Assembly: GCA_023485825.1 (NCBI GenBank) | Contig: JAMCZF010000002.1 | Span: forward strand, 1-9,864 | Reading direction: 5' to 3' | Source: Candidatus Martarchaeota archaeon | GTDB taxonomy: Archaea > Micrarchaeota > Micrarchaeia > Micrarchaeales > CABMGC01 | DNA length: 9,864 bases | Part shown: one piece after another, positions 1 through 6,315 of the stretch | Position numbering within the stretch: the stretch's first letter is position 1 | Layout: every line of letters begins with the position of its first letter | The notes under the pieces: generated by a model | Databases searched by the model: none | Seen by the model: only the letters and a program-made list of their open reading frames with translations | What the model was told of the DNA's origin: nothing | Program-made: the position numbers and the translations under genes

Positions 1-767
1 AGGTTGTCTATTATGCTTGCCGGGGTGTCGTTGCCGAGTATCACATCGGTGTATTTGCCCTTGTTGCTTGTGAAGAATCCCTCCACGCCGCGCCAGCCGC
101 TGGAATTGCCCATCATCTCAACCGGTATTGTCTGGTTGCCCAGCTCGAGCGCAGAGGACATGGCCTGGAGCGCGGTCTGCGTGTTTATCCCCTGGTCTGA
201 GACAAGCGAGGCGTTGAGCAGCACGACCGCACCCGTTGGCCTGTCGAGGAACATGTAAAGGGGCTTGTTTGCCTGCCCGAATGCCGCCTTCGCGAAGCGC
301 TTCGCCGCGTCTATGGATATGTAGAAGTTGACTACCCAGGTGACGTTGCCGCCCGATACTGTGTAGGAGGGCTGTATGTTGCTTCCCCCGAGGATCCCGG
401 AGCCGTTTATTGCTACATCGCCATTCACCACTCCCTGGAAGATTCCCTGGGCCTCTATCACGCCTATGGTGCTGTTTATGTCATTCTGGTTCACAGTGGG
501 TATTATGAGGTAGACTGCTGAGTCGCCTATGCCCTCTATCGTCACCTCTTTGAGCCCGAAGGTGGAGACGCGCTGCTGCAGCGTTGAAAGCAGCGAGGTC
601 ATCGTGCTTGGGTTGACCGCATGCTCGAGCGTGAGCGGTATCTCGGTGCCCCCTGAGAACTCTATGCCCAGATGTATGCCATAGTATGCGTCTGCAGCAA
701 CCAGCAGCGCCACTATAACTATGAGCGCGAGTACTCGCCTGTCCTTTATGTAATCAATGCCCTTCAT
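1..767 (-). CDS. secD: Protein translocase/export subunit SecD, 3' part missing
   Basis: Partial gene: 255 codons are visible from an ATG at 767 and the frame is still open at base 3, so the C-terminal membrane part lies outside the window. SecD works with SecF in the cytoplasmic membrane to help pull exported proteins through the Sec channel, driven by the ion gradient. The translation has one N-terminal membrane helix (about residues 11-28), then the GIEFSGGTE motif (34-42) that in the SecD/SecF family follows helix 1, then an extracytoplasmic domain with family-like stretches (STFGLKEVTIEGIG, VVNFYISIDAAKRFA, PLYMFLDRP). The start codon overlaps the secF stop (ATGA, 764-767), implying translational coupling. 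The secF-before-secD order is, as I recall, the usual archaeal one and the reverse of bacteria. High-GC codon use matches secF. Confidence 0.93.
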   Translation of the reverse strand, partial: MKGIDYIKDRRVLALIVIVALLVAADAYYGIHLGIEFSGGTEIPLTLEHAVNPSTMTSLLSTLQQRVSTFGLKEVTIEGIGDSAVYLIIPTVNQNDINSTIGVIEAQGIFQGVVNGDVAINGSGILGGSNIQPSYTVSGGNVTWVVNFYISIDAAKRFAKAAFGQANKPLYMFLDRPTGAVVLLNASLVSDQGINTQTALQAMSSALELGNQTIPVEMMGNSSGWRGVEGFFTSNKGKYTDVILGNDTPASIIDN

Positions 768-1918
768 ACCCTATCCTTCCTCTTCTTGAAGAACAACACT
801 ATGGACGCGTTGCCGAACCATGTGGTGAATATGTCACCTATAAGGCCGAAGAGCACTACTCCGGATATCTCGTAGTATGTCGGCACATACGCATACAGGG
901 ACACAACGAACAATACGCCGAACGAGACTATGGCTGCCGTTGTCATCGTAAGACCGGTCTTCATTGACGCAAAGGCGCGGTCCTCCGGGGAGCCCTCATG
1001 GCGCTTGAGTATGCGCACGGCGTTGAGCAGGTCTGTGTCAATCGCATAGCCTATGAGCATGAGAAGACCGCCGATGCTCGCTATGCCGAGCGGTATTCCG
1101 AACAGGCCCATTGCGCCTATGGCGAAGACCATGTCGTTCGCAGCGCCGAAGACGACAGCGAACGCAGGCCCGAATGACCGGAATATGAAGAACACAACTA
1201 TGGAAATTATTATGAATGCGACAAGTATCACAAATTCCAGCTGGCCGAGGAAGTAGTTGCCGAGCGTCGGCGTCAGCTGCTGATATGAGTACGTGGTGAA
1301 GGGTATGATATCGCGAACCGCTGCCAGCGTCTGGTTCTGGTACACAGAACCGGCCTTTGCGTATGAGCTCTGCGCAAGGGCGGTCATCGCTGAGGGCGGC
1401 AGGCTGGTATTCAGGGCAACGTTCCCTATGAATGGGCTGAGCGTGCTTAATTCGCCGGACAGCGAGGCTATCATGCCTGACATGGACAGGTTCTCTTCCT
1501 TGAGCGCAGCTGACAGCTGCGCCTGCAGCGTTGCGTTGTTTGGTGAGCTGTTCAACGCTATGCGCGTCGTGGTGACGTTGACCTGGCTCGATGAGTAGTT
1601 CTGGCTGTATGAGTAAAGGTCCACGATGTCCTGCTCCGCCCTGGCTATGCTGTCGTTTATGGCGAAGGTTATCTGAAGCCCGCCGGGGCTTGACTGGATC
1701 GAAGGGTTCGGCACGTGCAGCTTGGTGCTTATCTCCTGCGCCAGCTGCTGCTGGTTTACAGAGGAACTTGTCTGGAGCACTATGCTGACACCGCCCGCAA
1801 GAGAAGAGTCGAGTACAACATGCGTGGAGAAGTAAAGGCCGAAGGCGAGCAGTACTATCGGCACCAGTATGAAGTACCTTGCGTGCTTGCTCTTGTATAT
1901 GTTCGGCAGTGTAAACAT
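764..1918 (-). CDS. secF: Protein translocase/export subunit SecF
   Basis: Complete 384-residue gene encoding the SecF partner of SecD. One N-terminal helix (about 15-31) is followed by the family LAGGVS motif (40-45), a long extracytoplasmic region (about 46-222), then five helices (about 227-247, 250-273, 276-293, 322-343, 349-376). The stretch LLMLIGYAIDTDLLNAVRILK (285-305) is the characteristic SecF/SecD helix-4 segment with the paired Asp residues (D294, D296). The ATG at 1918 is chosen because it is directly followed by the first helix and no upstream in-frame start is obvious. Usual archaeal SecF is near 290-310 residues; the excess sits in the extracytoplasmic domain (about residues 120-220, rich in Ser, Asn, Ala), which is unusual. 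Forms an operon with secD. No convincing TATA box or Shine-Dalgarno site was seen upstream. Confidence 0.93.
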   Translation of the reverse strand: MFTLPNIYKSKHARYFILVPIVLLAFGLYFSTHVVLDSSLAGGVSIVLQTSSSVNQQQLAQEISTKLHVPNPSIQSSPGGLQITFAINDSIARAEQDIVDLYSYSQNYSSSQVNVTTTRIALNSSPNNATLQAQLSAALKEENLSMSGMIASLSGELSTLSPFIGNVALNTSLPPSAMTALAQSSYAKAGSVYQNQTLAAVRDIIPFTTYSYQQLTPTLGNYFLGQLEFVILVAFIIISIVVFFIFRSFGPAFAVVFGAANDMVFAIGAMGLFGIPLGIASIGGLLMLIGYAIDTDLLNAVRILKRHEGSPEDRAFASMKTGLTMTTAAIVSFGVLFVVSLYAYVPTYYEISGVVLFGLIGDIFTTWFGNASIVLFFKKRKDRV

Positions 1919-2005
1919 GGAACCATCTGCTAGCGTAGCATGCTGCGGCTAAGAAAACACTATGATATGGTCAAGAAGGTTTTTATAATGATGCATGGCA
2001 GAAAA

Positions 2006-2077
2006 CCCGCGGTTTCATCCGCGGGATGAATGCGGATGTCCTGCCCGCACATGATGCAGAAATGCATAGAGGCATTT
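2006..2077 (+). repeat. Three consecutive hairpins, candidate IS200/IS605 end
   Basis: Three inverted repeats follow each other: CCCGCGG/CCGCGGG (2006-2012 and 2019-2025, loop TTTCAT), TGCGG/CCGCA (2031-2035 and 2045-2049), and AAATGC/GCATTT (2060-2065 and 2072-2077). The first is immediately followed by ATGAAT. This arrangement, a strong hairpin shortly before a tnpB-like start (2094), is what IS200/IS605 elements have at an end recognised by the single-strand transposase. A similar hairpin with a TTTC-containing loop and ATGAAT after it occurs at 8620-8644. A TATA-like TTTTATAAT at 1981-1989 lies just upstream on the plus strand. The IS assignment is inference; the hairpins are seen directly. 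Confidence 0.5.
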
Positions 2078-2093
2078 ACGTCAATATAAGCGC

Positions 2094-2460
2094 ATGGCCT
2101 ATATAAAAGCCTACAAATTCATGATTTGCCCAGACAAGGGCAGGGATGCCAGTAAATGGGACGGGGCGCGCTATGCCGGACTGGATCGCATTCGCACCGG
2201 CTATTCCGTGCTGACCGCTCCGCCGAGGGACATACTGCAGAAGTGCCAAGGTGAGATGGACAAGATGGCCATGCTTGGCATTCTATTCCATGCGCGGCCG
2301 AATCTCCAAGCACCACGGGCGATTTCTTGCTGGATATGATAAGCTATCCTGCCTTGAGCTGCTCAGGTCGACTCTGGCAGGTTTTGATCAAGGCATTCTG
2401 AGCCACCTGAACCTGGATCAAAACGGCCTTCCCGAGCTGAGGAAAGGCATCTGGAGGGGC
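2094..2460 (+). pseudogene. Decayed 5' fragment of an IS200/IS605 tnpB-like gene
   Basis: The reading frame opens with MAYIKAYKFMICPDKGR, close to the conserved N-terminus of TnpB (OrfB) proteins, which typically begin with a KAYKFRIYP-type strand. After this the frame (open to 2339) has no recognisable TnpB sequence. One frame over, at 2359-2445, the translation LRSTLAGFDQGI...LDQNGLPELRK resembles the TnpB segment around residues 70-105 (L..L..LD.AF...F...G.P.FK), at about the right distance from the start. I read this as a frameshifted, truncated relic; the RuvC-like nuclease part (most of the usual ~400 residues) is absent. The middle is unmatched, so a chance open frame is possible. It ends against the 3' end of the small membrane-protein gene at 2475. 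Confidence 0.4.
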
Positions 2461-2474
2461 CCCTGGCCCATGAA

Positions 2475-2765
2475 TCAGCCGTACCTCTTCATGAACTTGC
2501 CGTGCAGCGCACGAACAAACCCGTAGATTATGACCATGAGCGAGAGGATTATGAGCGATACGCCCGCGGTTATCGCCGTTGTGTAGTGCAGCGGGCCCTG
2601 CAGCACAAGTATAGTGCCAACGAAGAACAGGTATATGCCCCAGTACAAACTGTTGAATATGTGCCAGCCAGCATGGCGCTCGCGGTAGTGCAGCATCCTC
2701 CTCATGCGAGCGTCGTGATACGCTGCAGCGCGATCGTAATGCGCGGACCTTGTTGATTTTGCCAT
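2475..2765 (-). CDS. Small two-helix membrane protein, unknown function
   Basis: A 96-residue protein with a basic, Arg/His/Tyr-rich N-terminal tail (residues 1-33, e.g. ARMRRMLHYRERH), two predicted membrane helices (about 36-56, WHIFNSLYWGIYLFFVGTIL, and about 63-86, TAITAGVSLIILSLMVIIYG) and a short basic C-terminal tail (HGKFMKRYG). The layout, an RxxH-type basic stretch followed by two helices, resembles small 2TM-domain proteins, but I do not recognise an ortholog. The plus-strand frame in the same DNA looks like a shadow; this minus frame has the plausible hydrophobicity and the high-GC codon use of secF and pyrB. It is downstream of pyrB on the same strand, separated by a strong hairpin, so it is probably a separate transcript. 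The ATG at 2765 is the first in-frame start. Confidence 0.7.
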   Translation of the reverse strand: MAKSTRSAHYDRAAAYHDARMRRMLHYRERHAGWHIFNSLYWGIYLFFVGTILVLQGPLHYTTAITAGVSLIILSLMVIIYGFVRALHGKFMKRYG

Positions 2766-2775
2766 TGAATCACAG

Positions 2776-2784
2776 TTTATATAA
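2776..2784 (-). promoter_or_regulatory. TATA-like box before the two-helix protein gene
   Basis: TTATATAAA on the minus strand (plus-strand TTTATATAA). Its centre is only about 15 nt from the ATG at 2765, closer than the 26-27 nt expected for a leaderless archaeal start, so either transcription starts within the annotated gene, the box serves the other strand, or it is coincidental. Confidence 0.3.
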
Positions 2785-2785
2785 G

Positions 2786-2811
2786 CAGCAAACGCTTAAA
2801 AGCGTTTGCTG
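2786..2811 (-). terminator. Perfect 11-bp hairpin downstream of pyrB
   Basis: CAGCAAACGCT (2786-2796) and AGCGTTTGCTG (2801-2811) pair perfectly around a TAAA loop. It lies 40 nt beyond the pyrB stop and just upstream of the next minus-strand gene. It has no U-run directly after it, so it is not a canonical intrinsic terminator; it may act as a transcript-end or mRNA-stabilising structure, or as a palindromic protein-binding site. Confidence 0.45.
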
Positions 2812-2850
2812 GGGAGCGGTATTCGGGCTTTCCGGTGCGCCTGTGCTGGT

Positions 2851-3795
2851 TCAGCTATCCCTGCTGTCCCCGTTCAGTATCATGTCAAGCACCGCCATCC
2901 TTATGGGCACGCCGTAGCCCGCCTGCTTGAAGTACACTGAGTTCTTGAGCTTGTCGACTTCCGGGGATATCTCGCTCACGCGGGGCAGCGGATGCATAAG
3001 AAGGACATCCTCCCTTACGCTCTTCAGGAACTTCTCGTCTATCCTGAAAGCGTGCTCGAACTTCTGGTAATCCTCAGGTTTGGGCAGCCTTTCCTTCTGC
3101 ACCCTTGTCATGTATATTACATCTGCATCTGCCGCGGCCTTGCTCAGCGACTCTGACTTCTGCGCGTTCCCGCTGTTCTTCACCACTGACTTGTACACGC
3201 TGTCCGGTATCTGCAGCTCTTCCGGGGCCACGAAGACGAACTCGTTGCCAAACAGGGACAGCGCCTCTGCAAACGAGTGCGATGTTCTCCCGTACTTGAG
3301 GTCCCCTGCGATTACGACCTTCAGCTTGCTGAGCTTCCCTGCCTCTTTTTTTATGGTGAACAGGTCAAGGAGAGCCTGCGTGGGATGTTCCCCTGCTCCG
3401 TCGCCTGCGTTTATGACCGGCACTTTGGCGTACTTCGCGGCTTCCCTGGCTGCGCCGGCCCAGTTATGCCTCAAAACAAGAATGTCCGAGTACGACTCCA
3501 CAATCCTTACGGTGTCGGCAAGCGTTTCGCCCTTGATCGTAGAGGTAGTGTTCGCATCTGCAAACCCTATGACCCCGCCGCCGAGCCTCTGCATCGCGCT
3601 CTCGAAACTGAGCCTTGTCCGCGTGCTTGGCTCGAAGAACAACGTGGCCATTATGTTGTTCTTGAGGTAATCGACGCGCTTGCCCTTCTCAAGGACCGAC
3701 TGCATCTCCGACGCATTACTCAACACGTCCTCGATGCCTTTCCTTCCTAAATCCCCTATCGCGACAAGATCCCTGCCAAAAAGAGTGCCTCCCAT
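2851..3795 (-). CDS. pyrB: Aspartate carbamoyltransferase catalytic subunit
   Basis: Complete 314-residue catalytic chain of aspartate transcarbamoylase, the cytosolic enzyme that joins carbamoyl phosphate and L-aspartate to form N-carbamoyl-L-aspartate in de novo pyrimidine synthesis. Visible active-site signatures: FEPSTRTR (54-61, carbamoyl-phosphate loop), STIKGETLADT (85-95, the Lys loop reaching into the neighbouring subunit), RHNWAGA (109-115), GEHPTQALLDL (135-145), GDLKYGRTSHS (164-174), TRVQKER (230-236) and MHPLPR (267-272). The domain order and length are standard and no key residue is missing. The closing QAGYGVPIRMAVL is also family-typical. A TATA-like box sits about 33 nt upstream. 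In many archaea pyrI (regulatory chain) follows pyrB; here a hairpin and an unrelated membrane protein follow, so pyrI is elsewhere or absent. Confidence 0.97.
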   Translation of the reverse strand: MGGTLFGRDLVAIGDLGRKGIEDVLSNASEMQSVLEKGKRVDYLKNNIMATLFFEPSTRTRLSFESAMQRLGGGVIGFADANTTSTIKGETLADTVRIVESYSDILVLRHNWAGAAREAAKYAKVPVINAGDGAGEHPTQALLDLFTIKKEAGKLSKLKVVIAGDLKYGRTSHSFAEALSLFGNEFVFVAPEELQIPDSVYKSVVKNSGNAQKSESLSKAAADADVIYMTRVQKERLPKPEDYQKFEHAFRIDEKFLKSVREDVLLMHPLPRVSEISPEVDKLKNSVYFKQAGYGVPIRMAVLDMILNGDSRDS

Positions 3796-3823
3796 GTATA
3801 TCCAATTTATGCGGCATGCAAGG

Positions 3824-3833
3824 TATAAAAATA
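3824..3833 (-). promoter_or_regulatory. TATA-like box of pyrB
   Basis: Minus-strand TATTTTTATA with its centre about 33 nt before the pyrB ATG (3795), which would give a very short leader of roughly 6 nt. The rest of the 263-nt divergent spacer (3796-4058) shows only the two plus-strand boxes listed separately. Confidence 0.5.
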
Positions 3834-3963
3834 TTGCTCATTTAACTGGATAAACTGGTATATGACATATTTTTCTTTGCTGCAAATAGGCTTTATGTTC
3901 TGTTCTGACAGCCGTCTAACTTTGGATTTCTTCATGCACTTATGATACAATGGCACAATAGGT

Positions 3964-3971
3964 TTTATATA
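3964..3971 (+). promoter_or_regulatory. Distal TATA-like box of the KaiC/V4R genes
   Basis: TTTATATA within GGTTTTATATAC. A start about 26 nt downstream (near 3994) would give a leader of roughly 65 nt before the KaiC-like gene at 4059. It is one of two candidate promoters for this transcription unit. Confidence 0.4.
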
Positions 3972-4028
3972 CACGCTCAGTGACGTCCTCGCTATGTGTA
4001 AAAAGGCTTATTAAGCTTCTGCTCGGAG

Positions 4029-4036
4029 TATTAAAA
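4029..4036 (+). promoter_or_regulatory. Proximal TATA-like box, leaderless spacing
   Basis: TATTAAAA centred about 26.5 nt before the ATG at 4059, the spacing expected for a leaderless archaeal mRNA. There is no Shine-Dalgarno site before that ATG (GCGTACCA precedes it), which agrees with a leaderless start. Confidence 0.45.
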
Positions 4037-4058
4037 CAAAGCAATAAGGCGCGTACCA

Positions 4059-4829
4059 ATGGGGAACGTAGGCAGAGTCAAGACCGGCATTCCAGGATTC
4101 GACGAGCTCATAGAAGGAGGCATACCGCAGGGATTCAACGTTCTTATCACAGGAACTCCTGGAACTGGCAAGACCATATTCGGCATGCAGTACCTCTACA
4201 ACGGGGCGATGCGGGGGGAAAATGGTGTATACATCACTCTGGATGCCAAGAAGTCTGAGCTGATAGATCAGGCAAGCATGTTCGGCTGGGACCTTGTTGC
4301 ATTGGAGAAGCAAGGCAAGCTGAGCATAATGGAAGTGCCTATGGACAAGGTCGAAATGGACCTTTTCGCTATGATAGAGGAACAGGTGCAAAAAGTAAAG
4401 GCAACACGCCTCGTATTCGACAGCCTCATAAACTTCGCCATAAACATAGACCAATTCAAGGTGCCGGTGAGCTTCATAATCAGCAATCCTGAAGTGGCAT
4501 CGGTGATGGGAAACGAGAAGACCTACTACACGGGCAAGTCGGAAAAGAGGATAACGTACCTGCTGGTGAATGAGCTGTCGAAGCTTGGAACTACGAATAT
4601 AGTAATAACTGCCGCGCCGGAAGGTGAAAAGACTACGCTGACCATGGACGGGGTGAGCGAGTTCGCTTGCGATGGCGTTGTGGTCATGTACAATACGCTA
4701 ATCGGAGCTGCGCATGCTAAAACGATGACTGTACTAAAAATGCGTGAAACACATAACGATCCGTACATACACGATTTCGAATTAAATCCAAAAGGATTCA
4801 AAGTAAAACCTGCAGAGGTTTATCAGTGA
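4059..4829 (+). CDS. KaiC-like RecA-superfamily ATPase, first paralog (altered catalytic Glu)
   Basis: A 256-residue single-domain KaiC-like protein. Features in order: RVKTGIPGFDELIEGGIP (6-23, classic KaiC opening), Walker A GTPGTGKT (32-39), VYITLDAKKSEL (57-68), Walker B RLVFDS (117-122), and the C-terminal K-M-R motif (227-229) equivalent to the KaiC K-x-R segment that reaches the neighbouring subunit's ATP. Such proteins form hexameric rings and act as ATP-dependent switches in archaeal signalling (family knowledge). Odd: where KaiC domains normally have F-E-E, with the Glu pair used for hydrolysis, this protein has L-D-A, so ATP binding is likely but hydrolysis may be weak. Followed after 22 nt by a paralog and then a V4R protein. 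Codon use is GC-rich up to about 4700, then turns AT-rich. It is not the two-domain cyanobacterial clock KaiC. Confidence 0.9.
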   Translation: MGNVGRVKTGIPGFDELIEGGIPQGFNVLITGTPGTGKTIFGMQYLYNGAMRGENGVYITLDAKKSELIDQASMFGWDLVALEKQGKLSIMEVPMDKVEMDLFAMIEEQVQKVKATRLVFDSLINFAINIDQFKVPVSFIISNPEVASVMGNEKTYYTGKSEKRITYLLVNELSKLGTTNIVITAAPEGEKTTLTMDGVSEFACDGVVVMYNTLIGAAHAKTMTVLKMRETHNDPYIHDFELNPKGFKVKPAEVYQ

Positions 4830-4851
4830 GATCTAAAAATGAGTGGTGGTT

Positions 4852-5643
4852 ATGGAACGTGTTAAAACAGGCATACCTGGATTTGACCATCTTGTAAAAG
4901 GGGGATTTCCAAAAGGCTCTACAGTTTTGTTATCTGGAACACCTGGAACGGGTAAGTCGATCTTCGCATTGGCGTTCATATTTAATGGGGCTATAAAAAA
5001 TGAGCCTGGCTTATACGTTACGTTTGAACAGCCCCCTGAGGAGTTGAAAATTCAGGCAAGTTTGTTTAAATGGGATTTAGGGGCTCTTGAAAAAAAGGGG
5101 CTAGTAAAGTTTTTGTATGTTCCCGCAGATGCTACAGATATGAATATTTATGCGAAAATTGAAGACGCGGCTAAAGAAATTTCGGCAAAGCGATTGGTCA
5201 TTGATTCTCTTGGCGTATTTTATATTAATACAGAAATTTATTCCATACCTCTAGATATAAAAGTGCAAGAAGTTGAACTAGAACGTCGCGTAAAGCAGCA
5301 CATGGATCGTGGCGAATTTATATCTGGTGGGAAAGAAGGGCATCGTGAACGCTTTATTTATGTGTTTATTCGAAAACTGAAAGACTTAAGAACGACTGCA
5401 CTTGTAATAGCAGATGCTGAAGAAGGATCAGAATCTCTAACAAAAGATGGTGTTTCAGAATTTGCTAGCGACGGTGTAATAACAATGCATTATACTGGTG
5501 TTGCGGGAGAAGAAGGCAGTTATCTAGAAGTGAGAAAACTAAGATACACTGGACACGAAAGAGGCTTTGTTCCTTTTGAAATTCAGGAGGGTAAAGGCAT
5601 GATTGTTAATGAATCAGAATCAACATCAATTCTGCTGAAGTGA
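4852..5643 (+). CDS. KaiC-like RecA-superfamily ATPase, second paralog (FEQ)
   Basis: A single-domain KaiC-like ATPase, 263 residues from the ATG at 4852; a GTG at 4843 would add three residues. The ATG is preferred because MERVKTGIPGF then aligns with the start of the upstream paralog. Features (from 4852): Walker A GTPGTGKS (29-36), YVTFEQPPEEL (56-66) keeping the first catalytic-type Glu, Walker B RLVIDS (114-119), and a K-x-R segment RKLRYTG (228-234). A charged insertion after Walker B (about 139-167, VQEVELERRVKQ and GGKEGHRERF) is more basic than in the first paralog and may be an interaction surface. The C-terminal tail (NESESTSILLK) extends past the fold and is Ser-rich. Codon use is distinctly AT-rich compared with the first paralog, so it is not a recent tandem duplicate. 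It ends 7 nt before the V4R gene. Confidence 0.9.
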   Translation: MERVKTGIPGFDHLVKGGFPKGSTVLLSGTPGTGKSIFALAFIFNGAIKNEPGLYVTFEQPPEELKIQASLFKWDLGALEKKGLVKFLYVPADATDMNIYAKIEDAAKEISAKRLVIDSLGVFYINTEIYSIPLDIKVQEVELERRVKQHMDRGEFISGGKEGHRERFIYVFIRKLKDLRTTALVIADAEEGSESLTKDGVSEFASDGVITMHYTGVAGEEGSYLEVRKLRYTGHERGFVPFEIQEGKGMIVNESESTSILLK

Positions 5644-5646
5644 GGT
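5642..5646 (+). promoter_or_regulatory. Shine-Dalgarno site of the V4R gene
   Basis: GAGGT, partly inside the TGA stop of the upstream ATPase gene, 4 nt before the ATG at 5651. It fixes the V4R start and indicates co-translation from a shared mRNA. Confidence 0.6.
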
Positions 5647-5650
5647 ATAT

Positions 5651-6304
5651 ATGGCAGGTATATTCTTATATGAATTCATGATGAAGTTACTGATATCAGG
5701 CAAGTTGAAATTCAAACCAGGAGAAATAAGTTTGCTTAACGATCCAATGAGTATACTTCCCATGAAAATGATCAAGAGCATGACGGATGATATGGTTAGG
5801 GAGGGTATGAAAGGAATAAGCGAGTTATACTATTGGGGTTGGGTTTCGGGTTATGAGCTTACTTATCGCTTGGCTGTATCAATGAACTTAAAAAAATTCG
5901 AAGATAGGTATAAGCTGGTTATGGATATTGCTGCGATGTTTGGATTCGGCGATTATAAGACCCTTAGTTTTGAAAAAGCTAAATATACCAAATTCAATGT
6001 TATACAAAATCCCTTTGCAAAACGTTATTACCCATCAAAAGAACTTGTTGACCACTTGCTCAGAGGTGTCAATGCAGGGGGGGGAACTGTTGTGCATGAG
6101 CGAATTATGAACTGCATTGAATTAGAATGTGCAGCGCAAAACAATACCCATTGTCTTTTCGTAAACGCTAGTGATGAGGTCTTATCCACGCTTGACCAAA
6201 AAGTTGTAGGGATGCAGTTGGACATTAAAACACTACGCGAGAAACAGATAGATTTTATAAGGTCGATGGGACACGACAGTTTTATTCCACTACCTAGGAA
6301 ATAG
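5651..6304 (+). CDS. V4R-domain (small-ligand-binding type) protein
   Basis: A 217-residue soluble protein whose second half matches the V4R domain pattern: helical part with WVSGYELTYRLA (64-75), MFGFGDYKTLSFEKAKYTKFNV (96-117), then HLLRGVNAGGG (135-145), VHERIMNCIELEC (148-160) and THCLFV (166-171). The E-x(n)-C-x(n)-C pattern with C155, C160 and C168 is typical of V4R proteins, a TRAPP/heme-NO-binding-like fold thought to bind small hydrophobic molecules or metals. No DNA-binding or catalytic domain is visible. It lies 7 nt after a KaiC-like ATPase with a clear Shine-Dalgarno site, so it is most likely the sensor or adaptor of that ATPase pair (inference). A G8 homopolymer (6077-6084) lies inside the gene. 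The name V4R comes from a bacteriochlorophyll gene but does not imply that function. Confidence 0.8.
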   Translation: MAGIFLYEFMMKLLISGKLKFKPGEISLLNDPMSILPMKMIKSMTDDMVREGMKGISELYYWGWVSGYELTYRLAVSMNLKKFEDRYKLVMDIAAMFGFGDYKTLSFEKAKYTKFNVIQNPFAKRYYPSKELVDHLLRGVNAGGGTVVHERIMNCIELECAAQNNTHCLFVNASDEVLSTLDQKVVGMQLDIKTLREKQIDFIRSMGHDSFIPLPRK

Positions 6305-6315
6305 AGTAATTTCAG

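Noticed and set aside
2006..2077. Short CRISPR-like or REP array.
   Set aside because: The three hairpins differ in sequence and spacing, so there is no direct repeat unit; they fit an insertion-element end better.
3080..3750. Long plus-strand open frames (up to 196 codons) across pyrB.
   Set aside because: They are antisense shadows of a gene with complete catalytic motifs on the minus strand.
4011..4801. Minus-strand frames of 72-147 codons over the first KaiC gene.
   Set aside because: Shadow frames rich in Cys, His, Ser; the plus strand carries Walker A and B motifs throughout.
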